Assembly: GCF_001949145.1 (NCBI RefSeq)
Contig: NW_019091671.1
Coordinates: forward strand, 138,582 to 187,720
Source: Acanthaster planci
Lineage: Eukaryota; Echinodermata; Asteroidea; Valvatida; Acanthasteridae
Direction of reading: 5' to 3'
Length of the DNA stretch: 49,139 nt
Shown here: positions 11,046-22,964 of the stretch, in pieces
How the letters are laid out: each line of letters starts with the position of its first letter
Position numbering within the stretch: position 1 is the first letter of the stretch
The notes under the pieces: model-generated
What the model was told of the DNA's origin: nothing
Database searches by the model: none
What the model saw: only the letters and a program-made list of their open reading frames with translations
Made by a program: the position numbers and the translations under genes

Positions 11046-12090
11046 CCAATCCTGGTAAGACTTGAACCATTCAAGAACAACGCCGTCAACTCCAAACTTT
11101 TTCCTCAGAATGCTCAAGAGAGTACTGTGATCAAGTGTGTCAAAAGCAGAGCTTAAATCAAGCAAAACAAGTAAAGTAACCTGTTTATTGTTCATAGCCA
11201 GTAGTAAGTCATTTTTTACCCTCAGTAACGCAGTTTCAGTAATATGAAACTTTGGATATGCTGACTGAAATGTAGGTAACAGATTATGCGAAGTAAGATG
11301 CAATTGCAACTGATCTCAAACAATTTTCTCAAGTACATGTATCTCTGAGATAAACTGTAAGTTGTTAACCGGACGATAGTTTTCAACCTTGGCACCCAAA
11401 CCCCTTTTTTTAGGAGAGAAAACACAACAGATGACTTTTAAAGTTCTGGAAAACATCCCGATTTTAAGGAAACATTCATGACCTGAGTGATAAAGGGTAA
11501 TAAAACATCCAAGTAATCCATCAAAAAAAGAGTATGATTGGGTCTAACAGGCATGATTTTTTCGATGAACCAGTAATAATTTTCCTCACACAATCTTCAG
11601 CAACATGATCAAATTCAGAAAGACATTGAAACACCAACATGTCAGGTGCATTTTGAGTGGAACATCTAAACTGATCAGTACTGGACAACCTACGACAAAT
11701 GGAATCAACTTTACTCACAAAAAATAAACCCATGTCAGCGGCAAGTTGAAAATCATTAACACATGAGGGTTACAATGAGGTATGGATGTTAAAAAGAGAT
11801 GTACTAGTCTTGAAAAAACACCTAGGATCACTGCTATTCTTAGTAATAAAGTTATTATAATATTCACAACAAGATTGATTCATAAGTAAAATTACCCTGT
11901 TCCTTGTACGCTTAAAAAGGATAAGATCACATTCTTGTTTGGTCATTTGCCATTTTCCCTCATACTTTCTCTGACACTGCTTCAATGATTTAATGTCATC
12001 ATTGGACCAAGGAAGCCAAGGTCGCACAATGCTGGTTTTCATTACAACAGAAGCATGATCAATATAGTGAGGAACGAAGAGTGGTATCAT
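11046..12090 (-). pseudogene. CR1/L2-like LINE linker and reverse transcriptase 5' half
   Basis: Minus-strand pieces: 11770-12090, endonuclease-RT linker (IVRPWLPWSNDDIKSLK); 11521-11733, with IITGSSKKSCLLDPI; about 11330-11400, with NYRPVNNLQFISEI followed by an in-frame stop; 10974-11309, with HLTSHNLLPTFQSAYPKF, TETALLRVKNDLLLAM and the motif A region LLVLLDLSSAFDTLDHSTLL, ending at LEWFKSY near 11045. The RT is cut before the catalytic YxDD motif. On the minus strand this RT fragment lies upstream of an endonuclease fragment, the reverse of the order within one LINE. The two therefore come from different copies or from a rearrangement. Several stops and frameshifts are present. Confidence 0.85.
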
Positions 12091-13130
12091 GAGACATTCT
12101 AAGATAATTTACACATGCATTATCACCTAAGGATTCTTGTCAAAATTGACCGTCCGTGAACTCCACGTAGCTCATGGACAAAATTTGGCCCTTGGTAACT
12201 GATCGTCAACAAGCCCCGCAAGCTTATTTGCATTGTGAGTCAGCGAACTAGTGACTAACCGCCGCTCCCATCTCTTTGTGGCCAATATGTTAGGAGCTCT
12301 TGGTTCATAAAACTACAGGCATTTCTGGGCAGTTCATGAGGGCTTCTCGAACATTCTTTCGACTTCTTTAGCATACACTCATACTTTGTTGGTAGCTCTC
12401 TTTTTTTTCTTGAAGCCCCATTTTTCTTTCACTTTGACGCTGCCGAAAACCACTTTCTTATATTTTATTGAGTTTTTAGATTGACGTAATTTTTCCCGCG
12501 CGCTTTGAGAAAATGATAAGGGTCGGAAAATATATTTAATAATGGGGAGGACAAAAAGTTTTATTGAAGAACGTCACTGGCCTTTCAAAGTACAGTGACG
12601 GAAGCTTTCCGTATAATGTAGGTATTAAAAACGTTACTTTCTACTGTGATTAAGTTTTTTAACACTGTGCTATCCAGACCTTTCTGACCCATTTAATTAT
12701 CGTTGAATTCATTTTAAGCGTGGTTTTGTTTCTTGTACAGTAGGTTGCCTAAATTGCCTAAATTACCCCATAAGCCGATAGGTGAATATATAAAAGCAAA
12801 TGTGTCAAGCTCTGCAGTCTGGGTGACACTGTTGCTTATACTGGTGCTACTAGGCGACCTCTGGTAGAAGACCTGATTTTGCCATAGTCACAGGGATTCG
12901 AAGCCAACAACGACTGCAAGCAAAATTTTATTTTGCAACAACGCGGACCTCGCTGGGAGTACAGAGTACAGATCACAGGGGAGCTGACAACAAAGCAACA
13001 ACATGAAGGAAGAATGCGCTGCGCAGTATTTCACAAGCCCATGCATGCAAAGCTCAATGCATATCATAAAACGATACCAGCATCAGACAAAGTTCATTTC
13101 CATCACAAACTCTTCCCTTTCTAGCTACAA
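12091..13130. other. Unassigned sequence
   Basis: No coding region recognised. Short open frames here, such as one at 12933-13124, have no features I can identify. Confidence 0.4.
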
Positions 13131-14580
13131 GTATCTGCGAAGTTCATTGAGAAATGCACTTTAATTTTGGTCTAAAACCCTTGCCCTTCCAGTTATACAC
13201 AATGTTTCAACCCAATCAGACGTGTACTTCACAAGAGTTATCGTTTAATGTCATGTGACTTGTTTCAAGATGACGTCATAATCACGTGAGGTCAATTCGG
13301 GTCTAAACCCTTCCCCTTCACAGTATACACAAAGTTTCAACCCAATTGGACATTTACTTCTTGAGATATAGCATTTTAAAGAGAGCCCGTTTAATGTCAC
13401 GTGACTTGCCAGCTGATGACATCATTATGAAAACTTGTACAGGAACCTTTTCCAGCTTGTGGCCCTATTGTGTGCCCCTAACACAAACTCAGTCAATTGA
13501 TAACAGTGCAAAAGCAGTCTTCCTGTTGAAAAACATGTAAACGACCTATATATATGAGCAAAATAAAATATTCAAAATTTTAAAATAAATCATGTGATGA
13601 CACCATCATGACAATTATAGTGTTGGACTATCCTTAATTGTGGGAAGGTTTGGTAATTATGAAGTCAATCAGATCTTCTGAACAACAGCAATATTCAAGT
13701 AAAACGATAATTTAGTAGAAAAACATGGACAAAGCATATGGAAAAAATTAAATATTCAGAATTCAACAATAAATCACGTGATGACGTCATAATTACGAAT
13801 TTCTTCTATGACCTACCTGGCATGACTATCTAAAGGTCTACCAAGTTTGAAATCAATCAAATAAATAAAACTATCAAAGACCTGTCACAAAAAGAGTCTG
13901 AAAAAGGAATAGGAAAAAAAATAGAGGTGGTGTTTGTGAACAAACACTTAGCTGTTCCTGAAATGTTTTTTATTGTCTTTTGATGACTGTCAACGAATAT
14001 CATAAGTTTGCAATCAATTGGATTAAAAATAATTGCCAAAGTGGCATGTACACCTAAAAACAAATTATCACTGCAATTGAACATATAGTGCATGAGATAT
14101 GACGATTTGTGTGTTAAAATACAACTTCCGGTCAAACCAGAAGTAGACGTCACATGAGATCAAGATATCAATTTTCATCTATAACACATCCCCGAACATG
14201 TGCAGACCAACTTTGAGTTAAATCGGTCCAATAGTTTACTAGTTATTAGACTGTAAAGAATAAACTTTTGAATTGAGGTCACGTGACTCCTGATGACATC
14301 ACAATACAAAAAGTTTTGGGGCTCAACTTCTGATGATGGTTAAATACTTTACCAAGTTTGAAATCAATCGGACTGAAAGTAATTGCCAAAGTTTTTTGTA
14401 GAGAAAGTCACCTTTAACGTGACATGATTTGTCTTCTCATGAAATCATCATCACATCGGGTCAATATTCCTCTAAAGCCCTGACTTTTGAAGATATCTGC
14501 AAGATTTCAACCCGGTCAGACATCTACTTCAGGAGATATAGGGCCTTAAAGGGTGTATTCTTCATTGACATCAGTTTGCA
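13130..14580. repeat. Degenerate repeat array with TGACGTCA / TCACGTGA palindromes
   Basis: Related modules recur with strong divergence. One module reads AAGTTTCAACCCAATYGGAC, then ACTTCWNGAGATATAG, then TTTAATGTCACGTGACTTG, then TGATGACRTCAT (for example from 13203, 13330 and 14508). Another contains ACCAAGTTTGAAATCAATC (13840, 14350). A third contains TAAATATTCAAAA, then AATAAATCACGTGATGAC (13560, 13750). The 13203 and 13330 modules are about 128 bp apart. All copies are in the same orientation, and the same modules return at 15080-15340 and 39900-41470. I cannot name the family. Short open frames inside (for example 13857-14153) are by-products. Confidence 0.65.
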
Positions 14581-15079
14581 AACTCCACCCTTATTTGCAG
14601 AATCATAAATATGCATTGAACAAACATAATTCTTCGATAATATCTAATGTAACAATAATTGACTGCACATATCAGATATTCTGTATACAAAATTTAAGAA
14701 AGAGAGTGCAGGACCACTATCAATGACATCTGTTGCACTATCCTGGACATTTTGGCGCAAAAACTGAATTTCACTTTTTGTAACTGTGACTAGAATGTTG
14801 TACTGTATGATATACACTCCAAACCACTCTTGCATTCATCGGCAGACACAATGTGGGATCTGTAAGTTAAGGGTCTGGTGTTGTCATTGACTTCATCACC
14901 TGTCATGTTTGGGGTTCACGACTTAATATGTCCCCACAAAGATCAGGTGTCACGTCCCTTTTTTAAACAACAAAAGAGAAGAATCCAGGCCAAATTAATA
15001 ACATTTGACATTTCGATAATGTTATGAAAAAAGCGATATGTTGGTATTCAACAATATACAATGTCGACGGTGACTACAT
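14581..15079. other. Unassigned sequence between repeat blocks
   Basis: Nothing recognised apart from a short open frame at 14644-14835 that matches no family I know. Confidence 0.35.
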
Positions 15080-15345
15080 CAGTATATGATTTGAAGAATA
15101 CTGCACCCAACCAAATTTACTGGAATATTTAAATATCAAAAATTTAATAATAAATCACTTGATGACGTCCTCATGACATAATTATTTATGTATTATCTTC
15201 ATTTTATGAGGACTGCTTGTAACTTAATGATGATCGAATATTGCTAGGTTACAAAAATAATGCCTCGAAAACGTGTATAAAGTCAATGGGCTGAAATAAA
15301 TATTGAAAGATCAATAATAATCAATTGGAGGCAAAATAAATTGCA
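15080..15345. repeat. Further modules of the TGACGTCA repeat family
   Basis: Contains a TAAATATCAAAAATTTAAT stretch followed by AATAAATCACTTGATGACGTC at about 15128-15170, and GCCTCGAAAACGTGTATAAA followed by GGGCTGAAATAAATATTGA at about 15260-15310. These match modules at 13560-13790 and 40020-40080. Confidence 0.55.
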
Positions 15346-15746
15346 GCTTCAAATAATTTATCACCGCGGGACACTGGAGACCCTTGTCACTATGTGGCTC
15401 AGTTGTGTTCACTCGCGGTTGCTTGCACGGTGATTTAATGCCTCTAACTAGTTACTGGCATGACCTTAAAAGGTTCGTAGCTCTGGAGAGAGTTACTCAC
15501 AGTCACTTTTGCTGAAAAAGAGAAAAATCTGTCTGTTTTGCAAAGGCAATTTTGTTAGTTATGCCCCGCGCCATTTCCTGGCGGCAGGCTCCTTCTGGGC
15601 CGCAGGCTCCTTCTGGGCCGACGGATGGAGCGTTCTCGGGGGCGGACATGCAAGTCTTCCCATCAAGAGGCACCAGTGGTCAGGGCCCTTGCAGGGTCTA
15701 GTGCACGCGGCATGCATCGCCGAGTCCAGATACCACTATTATACTG

Positions 15747-16680
15747 TTGGCTACTGCCGGAATGATTCCAGGGAGTGCGAGTGTTGAGTCTAACCATGCA
15801 ACGCTAGCGCTCACTACCATCAGTCGGCCTGGAGGGAGTTCGGCACAAACTTTGGAGCTGGGTAAGTCCCCTGTTGCTACTCCTGTTGAATTAGCCCCGC
15901 AACCTCTGCTCTCGGTCATTTCTTCAAGTTTCAGGCCCATGGTGTCGGGAACTCCAGCTCTGAGCACATTGTCAGTTATCCCCTTTTCTGAATCGAACAT
16001 GGCATTAACTAGTGTTTGTGGGCAGGGCTCCGCGTATCACGTCTATCGAGCAGTGGACGTCGGCGTTTCTAGTTTTTGCAAGTCTGTGCATTTGTTGTGA
16101 CATCCTACCCATGCTTGTTTGTTGCTGAAGTACGCAGACATAATTAGATCTACTGTACTTCAACATGTGGGATATGGTTGGCGAGAGTACGACATACAGT
16201 TTCGATTACGCCAGGCATGTGTGTCGTCACACTCTTGGGCAACTATTGATGTCGAAACTCTGGCTGATGCTGCTTGGTGCGCCCGTTTCGCACCATCAAA
16301 ATTTTCCTCCGTACCAGCAACGCAAGCGTGCCCCCTCCACTGCCGCCAACCCCTTGTCCGATTTTGGGCCTGGTCGGTGCCGAGTAGCCGGAGTCGGTCA
16401 ACCCACATATAACAACTTCAACCGCGGTCAATGCAATCACACCATGTGTCGCTTCGCGCATCGCTGCTCCACCTGCAGGGCATTGGGCCACCCCACAAAC
16501 TGGGGAACTCACAGTCTCACGTCACAGCACGGGTGCCGGCAGCTGGCACCAACCCCAGTAAAACTAAGTAGTATGCTCCCTTTTTTGCAATTGTATCCTC
16601 ATACTAAGGACTCCCACAATTTGCAAGAAGGTTTTTTTGCATGGTTTCTGGGTAGGCTATTCAGGTCCCAGGGTTAGTAC
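15747..16680 (+). pseudogene. DIRS-like retrotransposon gag region (plus-strand copy)
   Basis: Broken frames give the usual DIRS-type gag layout. A Ser/Pro/Thr-rich N-terminal part lies at 15747-16000. Then IEQWTSAFLVFASL (about 16045-16090) and LLKYADIIRSTV with GYGWREYDIQFRLRQA (16120-16220) follow. A CCCH-type zinc-binding stretch NFNRGQCNHTMCRFAHRC comes at about 16410-16470. Cys/His-rich motifs of this kind in DIRS gag proteins are expected to bind RNA. The pieces lie in at least three frames. Upstream at 15582-15620 there is a tandem 18-bp duplication (GCAGGCTCCTTCTGGGCC). The region continues into the RT part at 16740. Split direct repeats and tyrosine recombinase, both expected in a complete DIRS element, are not seen. 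Confidence 0.75.
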
Positions 16681-16716
16681 CTCTGCTTGTAATTTGCTCG
16701 CAAATTACAAGCAGAG
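16681..16716. repeat. Perfect 16-bp inverted repeat with CTCG loop
   Basis: The arms CTCTGCTTGTAATTTG (16681-16696) and CAAATTACAAGCAGAG (16701-16716) are exact reverse complements around CTCG. The hairpin sits inside the linker between the gag and RT parts of the plus-strand DIRS-like copy, and the second arm overlaps a partial duplication of AATTTGCTCGCAAA-type sequence at 16723-16738. It looks like a small palindromic duplication that disrupted the frame. Confidence 0.8.
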
Positions 16717-16739
16717 CAAAATGAATTTGCTCGCAAACA

Positions 16740-17600
16740 TCCCAACATTCTGCAGTCGAAAAATGATCATGAAGTTGCTTTGAGTCGCGTTGCTGGCCCG
16801 TTTTTGTCCCAGCCTCTTCCTCACTTCCGTTGTTCACCTGTTGGCCTGTTGCCCACACAGACTCCTGGTGAATTTCGGTTAATCCTTAATTTGTCGTCCC
16901 CATCAGCAATTCTGGGAATGATTTTACTGATCCCGCAGACACCACCGTTCCCTACACAAGTTTTGATGAGGCGATAACTATGATTGCAGATTTACCACAA
17001 AATGCCCTGATGACCATGTCAGATATTAAGTCGCCTTTTTGTTTACTTTCCGTCCATCCAAAAGATTTTGACTTGCTTGGTTTTCCCATAACAGCCACTT
17101 TTATTACAATAAATGCATGTACATGCCTAGGGTTGTGCAATATCCTGTGTTACGTTTGAGCGGTTCAGTACTTTTCTTAAGTACCGTACTCATGAGGTGG
17201 CCGGATCTCCTAAAATTGTGCATTATCTGGATGATTTTTTGTTCGTTGGCACTTGTCATGCCGAGTGCGCACACTCTCTCCAATCTTTCAGAGTAGTTTG
17301 TCAGCGATTTGGGGTACCCATTGCAGAAGAAAAAAAACGAAGGTCCAGCTACGAACCTCACTTTCCTGGGTTTAACGATCAGTACGGTTGCGCGACAGAT
17401 TAAACTCCCATCTGATAAGCAAGCTGCTTTGAAAAATACTATTGTTAATGTGCTCAATTAGAAGAAAATAACACCGCGCGATCTTCAGTCCCTGCTAGGT
17501 CATCTCAATTTTGTTTGTAAGGCTGTAAGACCTGGTAGGGCCTTTCTCCGTCATTTGCATGATCTAGCTAGGGGTATCTCCAAACCTCATCACAAAATTT
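16740..17600 (+). pseudogene. DIRS-like reverse transcriptase / RNase H region (plus-strand copy)
   Basis: From about 16770 the sequence reads ALSRVAGPFLSQPLPHFRC, then SPVGLL and TPGEFRLILNLSSPS. After a frameshift near 16914 it reads YTSFDEAITMIADLP and MTMSDIKSPFCLLSVHP (RT motif A). After a deleted or frameshifted stretch it reads VHYLDDFLFVGTC (catalytic motif C, 17215-17255), then RDLQSLLGHLNFVCKAVRPG (about 17475-17540). These match DIRS-type retrotransposons, which use a tyrosine recombinase instead of a DDE integrase. The YLDD catalytic box is preserved. The reading ends abruptly at about 17600, where an oppositely oriented DIRS-like copy begins. Confidence 0.85.
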
Positions 17601-17603
17601 GCA

Positions 17604-18536
17604 TCACTTCAGGTGCACGAGCAAACTGTACTGTGCTGCCACGTCAAAAGATGCATAATTCACCTTGCACTGCTCAAGACTGATGAAGTCATTGATAGAA
17701 GTGCAATGCAGAAATGATAAATGGTGAATTAAGTGATACGAGCCTGGCTCTTTCTTAGGTACGAGACCGATCGGAGAGCACTGTAGATTCTTTAGTGGGC
17801 GCGTTGGAAAGGGGCCAGCAATGCGGTCGGCTTGAATTTCTTTAGCAAGTTTTTCCTCTAACAATCAGGGGTTTTGATATTGCAGAGCCAAGGGGCTCGG
17901 AATCCCTGCTCACCCGAGGCCCACTGAAACCCAAGGAAAATCCCATTGAAAAACCCTCACTCAGTACATGTTGATCTGCAGTGTTATCGTACGATTCTGA
18001 CCAGTTCTGCAATACGGGGACATTAATTGGAGTTGGGAGTACAAAAATTGGCTTACCAGCAGCAGCTGGTTGTGCATTCGTTGGGATACTCACGTCTGCG
18101 CTTTGTGCAACCCCTGTCACGCCCGCGGGGTTCACATCATGCCCATGATGGGGGAATTCCCGTTTCTTCGGCCCTTTTTGACCCCACTGCCGGTTACACG
18201 TTTGGCTACCATCGAATTGGCACACGTGCAAACCATGGCCGACCATGTACACTTGGCGCACTGGTGCTGGTACTTACAGCCAAAGTATTTACAACCGCCC
18301 GGGCTATTAAAAGCAAAACACACCTGACTACTTCCGCGCCGAGTGGCAGTTATCTGAGCGGTGTTGCTGGCAGAGCCAACGGCAGAGGCTCCCACCGTAA
18401 ACCACAACTCCGCATCTAACTCGGCCCATGATCGATCGGGTGGCGTGGCCTGCCGAAGATGAAACTGTTTGTCATACAATTGCTGTAGGTACTGACGGTG
18501 GCGAGCGACTGGAGTCGTTGACATTTCCCTATCCAC
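17604..18536 (-). pseudogene. Second DIRS-like element, gag plus start of RT (minus-strand copy)
   Basis: Minus-strand reading from 18536: LQQLYDKQFHLRQATPPDRS and SWAELDAELWF, then the zinc-binding stretch VCFAFNSPGGCKYFGCKYQH (18132-18536). A frame at 17842-18261 contains TPINVPVLQNWSESYDN and FSMGFSLGFSGPRVSRD, the segment that precedes RT in DIRS-type elements. A third frame at 17604-17864 contains LAKEIQADRIAGPFPTRPLK and SPIGLVPKKEPGSYHLIHHL. It breaks off in the motif A region (ASFDVAAQYS). Its RT differs clearly from the plus-strand copy (KKEPGSYHLIHHL against TQTPGEFRLILNL), so it is a different DIRS lineage. The two are joined in opposite orientation near 17602. Confidence 0.8.
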
Positions 18537-20870
18537 ACTGAGTCATTGATGCGGCTGTGTGCTGGCGCACAGCTCCCCGTGCAACTGCGGGAGCCCGGGA
18601 TCCCCGTCGAGCTTTCTTACTGGGCCGAGTACCGGCCTGTAGACAAGCAGGGGCGGAAGTTCGTTTCCGCGGTCGTGGCATTCTTCGGCTGCCCCCCGGG
18701 TAGCAGTTGCCTGTCGTGTGGAATCCAAACGATATCGTCCGGAAGGCCTGACAGAGCTGTTCGAGGTTGCAAAATTCTGCGATGAATTACGTTTTCTTTA
18801 AGTCCTCCACAATTGACGGACAATTCAGGGCCTCGCTCAAAACTTCACTGTGACCGATTTATCAAGGTAAGGTAAAATCCATGTGGTTTGATCGCTGGAA
18901 GCTGTGACGAAATAGGCTAGCGAAGTGATCAGCGCACTTTCATTGACCAAATAAACCCGTGAAGCTGAATGGCCAATGAATCTGGCGGGCTGCCCCCCGC
19001 AATGATTGGAAATCTCTGGATCTTCATTCTGGCTCATTGCTCCACCCCATTTCGCCTAGACGCTACTATTACATGACAGGCCCCCTTCGAATTTCAACAC
19101 ACAATCTACACTCAGCACAAACATGTTTTCTTTTTTCCTAGAGTATAATTAATTTTATCGCTAAGGTCGATTAAACGTCTTGTTGCATACGCTGCATTGG
19201 GATGTGCTCGATTATAAACATTAAAGGTACAGAAGGTACACAAGGTCAGTTCTGCATATGTTCCTTTGTGGCAACAAAATGTACTCAGATCTAAAAAAAC
19301 AAAGGGTGCCTAGGAACAAACCTGACAAAGTTTCAGCTCAGTGAAAACTGTATATTCTGAGAAAACAATATTCTACATTGAAAATCTTGAATTGTGCCTG
19401 AGGTTAGCATGTGGAACACGTTCTTATGCTCAGTGGAATGCAGCTACGCGATGTCAAGCACTGAACCGAGCGCACGACATGTCAATGATTGCACGTGTTT
19501 CTAAAGCCGACCTTTAGAGCAGACACATCCTTGGGAAATGGCCTACATGTACATGTACTTTCATTGTTTTCTTCAAAATGACAGCTTGCCAGAAGGAATA
19601 ACTTTACAGAAAGTCTAGTCCCATCACCATCTTTAAACTAAATATGTTTTTCTATAATTTGGTCAATAATTCTTTCAGTTACTTTTAGGATCACTGCAAA
19701 TAATGGACTTTACCTTTAATGCCATATTGCTGAATAACAATGCTGCCAAATTTTTTATGGTCATACCACAGAGTTTGGTGAACTTATTTGTACAGTACTT
19801 AGATAAACTGTGACGGCAGTTTGATCATACTTAAATCAACATACTTGCAAGTTTCTTACCTGTTTTAGGACGAACAGGAAGTCATTCTGAGTTCTGATCA
19901 ATGAGTAAGGTGAGTGAAGCTCACTGGCCAGTGATGCATAGGATGCTACAATAGGTGAGAAATATTGAGTTGCTATGGATATGTCCAAATGATCCTTGTC
20001 AACCTCCTCTTCCTGTTGAAATCAGGATATTGTGTCATTAGTATAGTATCATTTTATCCTAAACGTACAAATACTCGTACCTGTAACTGTCATGATTTTA
20101 ATTCGAGATGCATGGCACACGTCATAATGATCAACTTGTAATGTCAATATCAACTGATAGCGCTCCTTCCACATTTACAAAAGCAGGTATCATTTCATCC
20201 TTTCTGTATATAATACACAATAAAATGAAAATTTTCAAAGGACACATTAAAGAATTCAGTACCTTGCGTAAAATCGTCACCACCACCATGAAGTATTACT
20301 AATGTGGCTTTGAGAAAAATCAGGTTTTCAAGAAAATCATCAGAGAAGTTTTCCTTTATAAAAACTGCCAAAGAAAATAAGTATTTTGTGACAACTTCAA
20401 GTAACAAAAATCCCTTAAATGATTCTTTGATGTCTAATCGTTCACCCGACCAGAGTTATTAGTATAAAAACAGGGGTTAATTAGCCTAAATTAATAAGCA
20501 GAGGTTAACGTCACTTCGTGTGCATGAACGTCCTTCTGTTCAATGTATAATAATCACAGGGAAGGTGATCGTGTCTTTACACGTGCACAACTGTGAATGT
20601 TATGAAGCTAACCTCACTTCGTGAAAACAAAAATCCAAGTTGACCTGCATTTCAGCCGTTTCCTTGAAATATGTTTTGTACATGTTCAAAGGATGCTAAG
20701 CATTGCGTCACTCATGAAAACCCAAAATGCTGTTTCCAAGATGTTTGCCATTGGCAGCATTAATGCATATGTAACTATTACATTAATGATGTTGTGTCTG
20801 TGGGAGCATGTCAAAATGGTCAAGCACAATGTTGTGAAGAAAATATTGAAAAAAATGGACAAAAATTCAT
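18537..20870. other. Unassigned sequence
   Basis: The part at 18540-18800 is GC-rich and may be a degraded N-terminal extension of the minus-strand DIRS-like gag, but no motif supports this. From 18840 to 20870 I see no coding region, RNA gene or clear repeat boundary. Confidence 0.35.
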
Positions 20871-20871
20871 A

Positions 20872-21071
20872 TATGAAAGGGCTGCATAGCACCGTGATCA
20901 GAATACAGACGAAAATATAATATATAATCAGTTCTCTGAACTATGTAATTGCTGAGCTTATGGTAACTGGGTAATGTACCTTGGTCAGGGCACTGAATGC
21001 GCTTGCACTGATCAAGGTACCCAGTTACCGTAAGCTCGGCAATTACAGAGTTTAGAGCACTGATTACATAT
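20872..21071. repeat. Foldback element: leader plus 150-bp hairpin
   Basis: A leader containing AGGGCTGCATAGCACCGTGA (20878-20897) is followed by a near-perfect inverted repeat from 20921 to 21071. Its outer parts contain TATGTAATTGCTGAGCTTA on the left and TAAGCTCGGCAATTACA on the right. Its inner parts are GTACCTTGGTCA and TGATCAAGGTAC. The same leader precedes a shorter hairpin at 35675-35797, and a half copy of the hairpin is at 35998-36075. The leader-plus-hairpin structure marks one dispersed family. Confidence 0.75.
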
Positions 21072-21077
21072 ACAATG

Positions 21078-21102
21078 TATATATATATATATATATATAT
21101 AT
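21078..21102. repeat. (TA)n microsatellite
   Basis: Twenty-five bases of uninterrupted TA dinucleotides follow the foldback element directly. Confidence 0.95.
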
Positions 21103-22964
21103 GTTTGCCATCAACTAACAATGCCTTGTGCAGCAGTTGCCAACAGATTTAATTGACAGAACTACTAATGTAGAGTTTGCATTGTCATTAATTTTTTGAA
21201 GAATTGAATAAATACCAAGTTTGGCTGCTGCAACTGCAAGTGTCCTCTTGAATTGTCCCAAAGACTTTGGGTTAAAAATTTAAGATGGGATATTGATTCA
21301 ACTTAAATGCCCTTGAAAGATTTTTCTTGTTATCTCAGTTTGTCAAAACAAAAAGTTGGTAATTATGCAATTGTCTCCAAAACAACTTTGGCGATATCTG
21401 ACTGGTTTTCCCAGATTGCATCGTAAATGCTTGTAAAACATTAAAATTAAGGGAGGAAATTTGTGTTTAATTTGATAAACGGGTAAAACTTTCCTATATT
21501 GTTTAAACATTTAGCCAACACTTTACAGAGGCTCACCACTGCCAACCTTGGGGTTTACATGTACATGTTTATGCATGATCAGCTGGATAGAGAAATGTAG
21601 ACCAATGTTGAGGGCACTGAATAAGCAACTTTTGTCATCTTAAATTACATGATCCCCCCAAAAGTAGATGGATACAGAAACGAAAAAAATTCAGGCAATT
21701 AGGAGCAATACATTTATTTGGCATGTTAAAAATGTACGCCAGATCATATCAATCAAATGCCAAAAAGGGGTTCCATTTAATAAACGTTTTGGAAAAATCT
21801 GTAAATATTTACTTAAGTTTTTTGTTTAAATGTTTAAACCTGCTAATGTCACACCCTTTTCCAAAATAAAGGTCATGTATTCATGCATCCTCATAGGGCA
21901 AGAGCTTTGTATTACTGGGCTAGGCTTGAGTAAACCTTTTGTGCATTACTGAAACTACATGTAAATTAAAATAAAACAGCCTTTGAGACACCATGGCGAT
22001 GCCAGCAATGTGTGGGACAGCGCAGACATCCAGGATTCTCACAAAATGGCAGGTACTGTGCCAATGAAAACAATGACCATGGTGACGTACTCATGCATCA
22101 GCCAGTCAGAGGATCGGATTACACAATCCTTTCTTTGATCAGTGCGTATACACATGCTCGTTTCAGTTATTTTCATCGGCACGGTGTGGTTGCTACCCAC
22201 AAATTTTGTTAAACTCCCGGATGTCCACGCTGCCCCATAACCTCTACAATCTTATAGAATGTTCATCTTACCGTGGTGAGTTTCTTTCCAATGGCAAGTT
22301 GGTTCATGTGACTGATGAAAGCTTTATCTGCAGTCAGGAAAACAATGTCTGGCATACTAGGGTTCCGCATCACCACAGTGCCCTTCATTTTGGATTCACT
22401 GTTACCGGTTCACTAAAGATCACTGAAAGTCAAAAATGGTTAAAAATGTTTTTTCTTAACCTCTTGTACAATTTATGCAGGTATGGCGGTAAGGTACTGT
22501 AAAATAGCTGTCCCATACAATGTACATATACTTTCAACATATATATACATTACGTAATTCTCCACAAATTAAATCATTTGTGTCCATCTTTGACAATTCC
22601 TCTTTACGTACGTAATTCCAAGATGCTATTTTTTATTTGTAACGCCACACATTCATGGCAAGTGGTATTCAGTATTTTAATAAACATCAAGAATCATTCA
22701 TTCTTACCAGTGGATATTTTATCACAAATCTAGTGCCCAATTGTTTTTAACTGGCACACACTAAACACTGTTTTGGGGAATTTTTAAGGGAAAGAGTTCT
22801 ATATCGCCATCACTTGACTTGACACCCTCTGCACAAACCCTTATGAGACTGATGGTAGCTGAGTGATAGTGTGGTTCCCAGACCAAACAGATCCCAACTG
22901 TGTTTGGCAGCGGTCAACAATCAGGAGATAATCACTGCACTGTAGTAAACGAATGGCCAATGTT
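21103..22964. other. Unassigned sequence
   Basis: No coding region recognised. Short frames such as 22206-22502 (98 codons) have no identifiable motif. Confidence 0.4.

Noticed and set aside
13130-15345. CRISPR-like or regular satellite array
   Set aside because: Modules are divergent, spacing is irregular, there are no unique spacers of constant length, and the genome is eukaryotic.
18540-18830. GC-rich stretch as a host CpG-island promoter and first exon
   Set aside because: It adjoins DIRS-like gag and has no splice site, TATA or coding motif that I can support.
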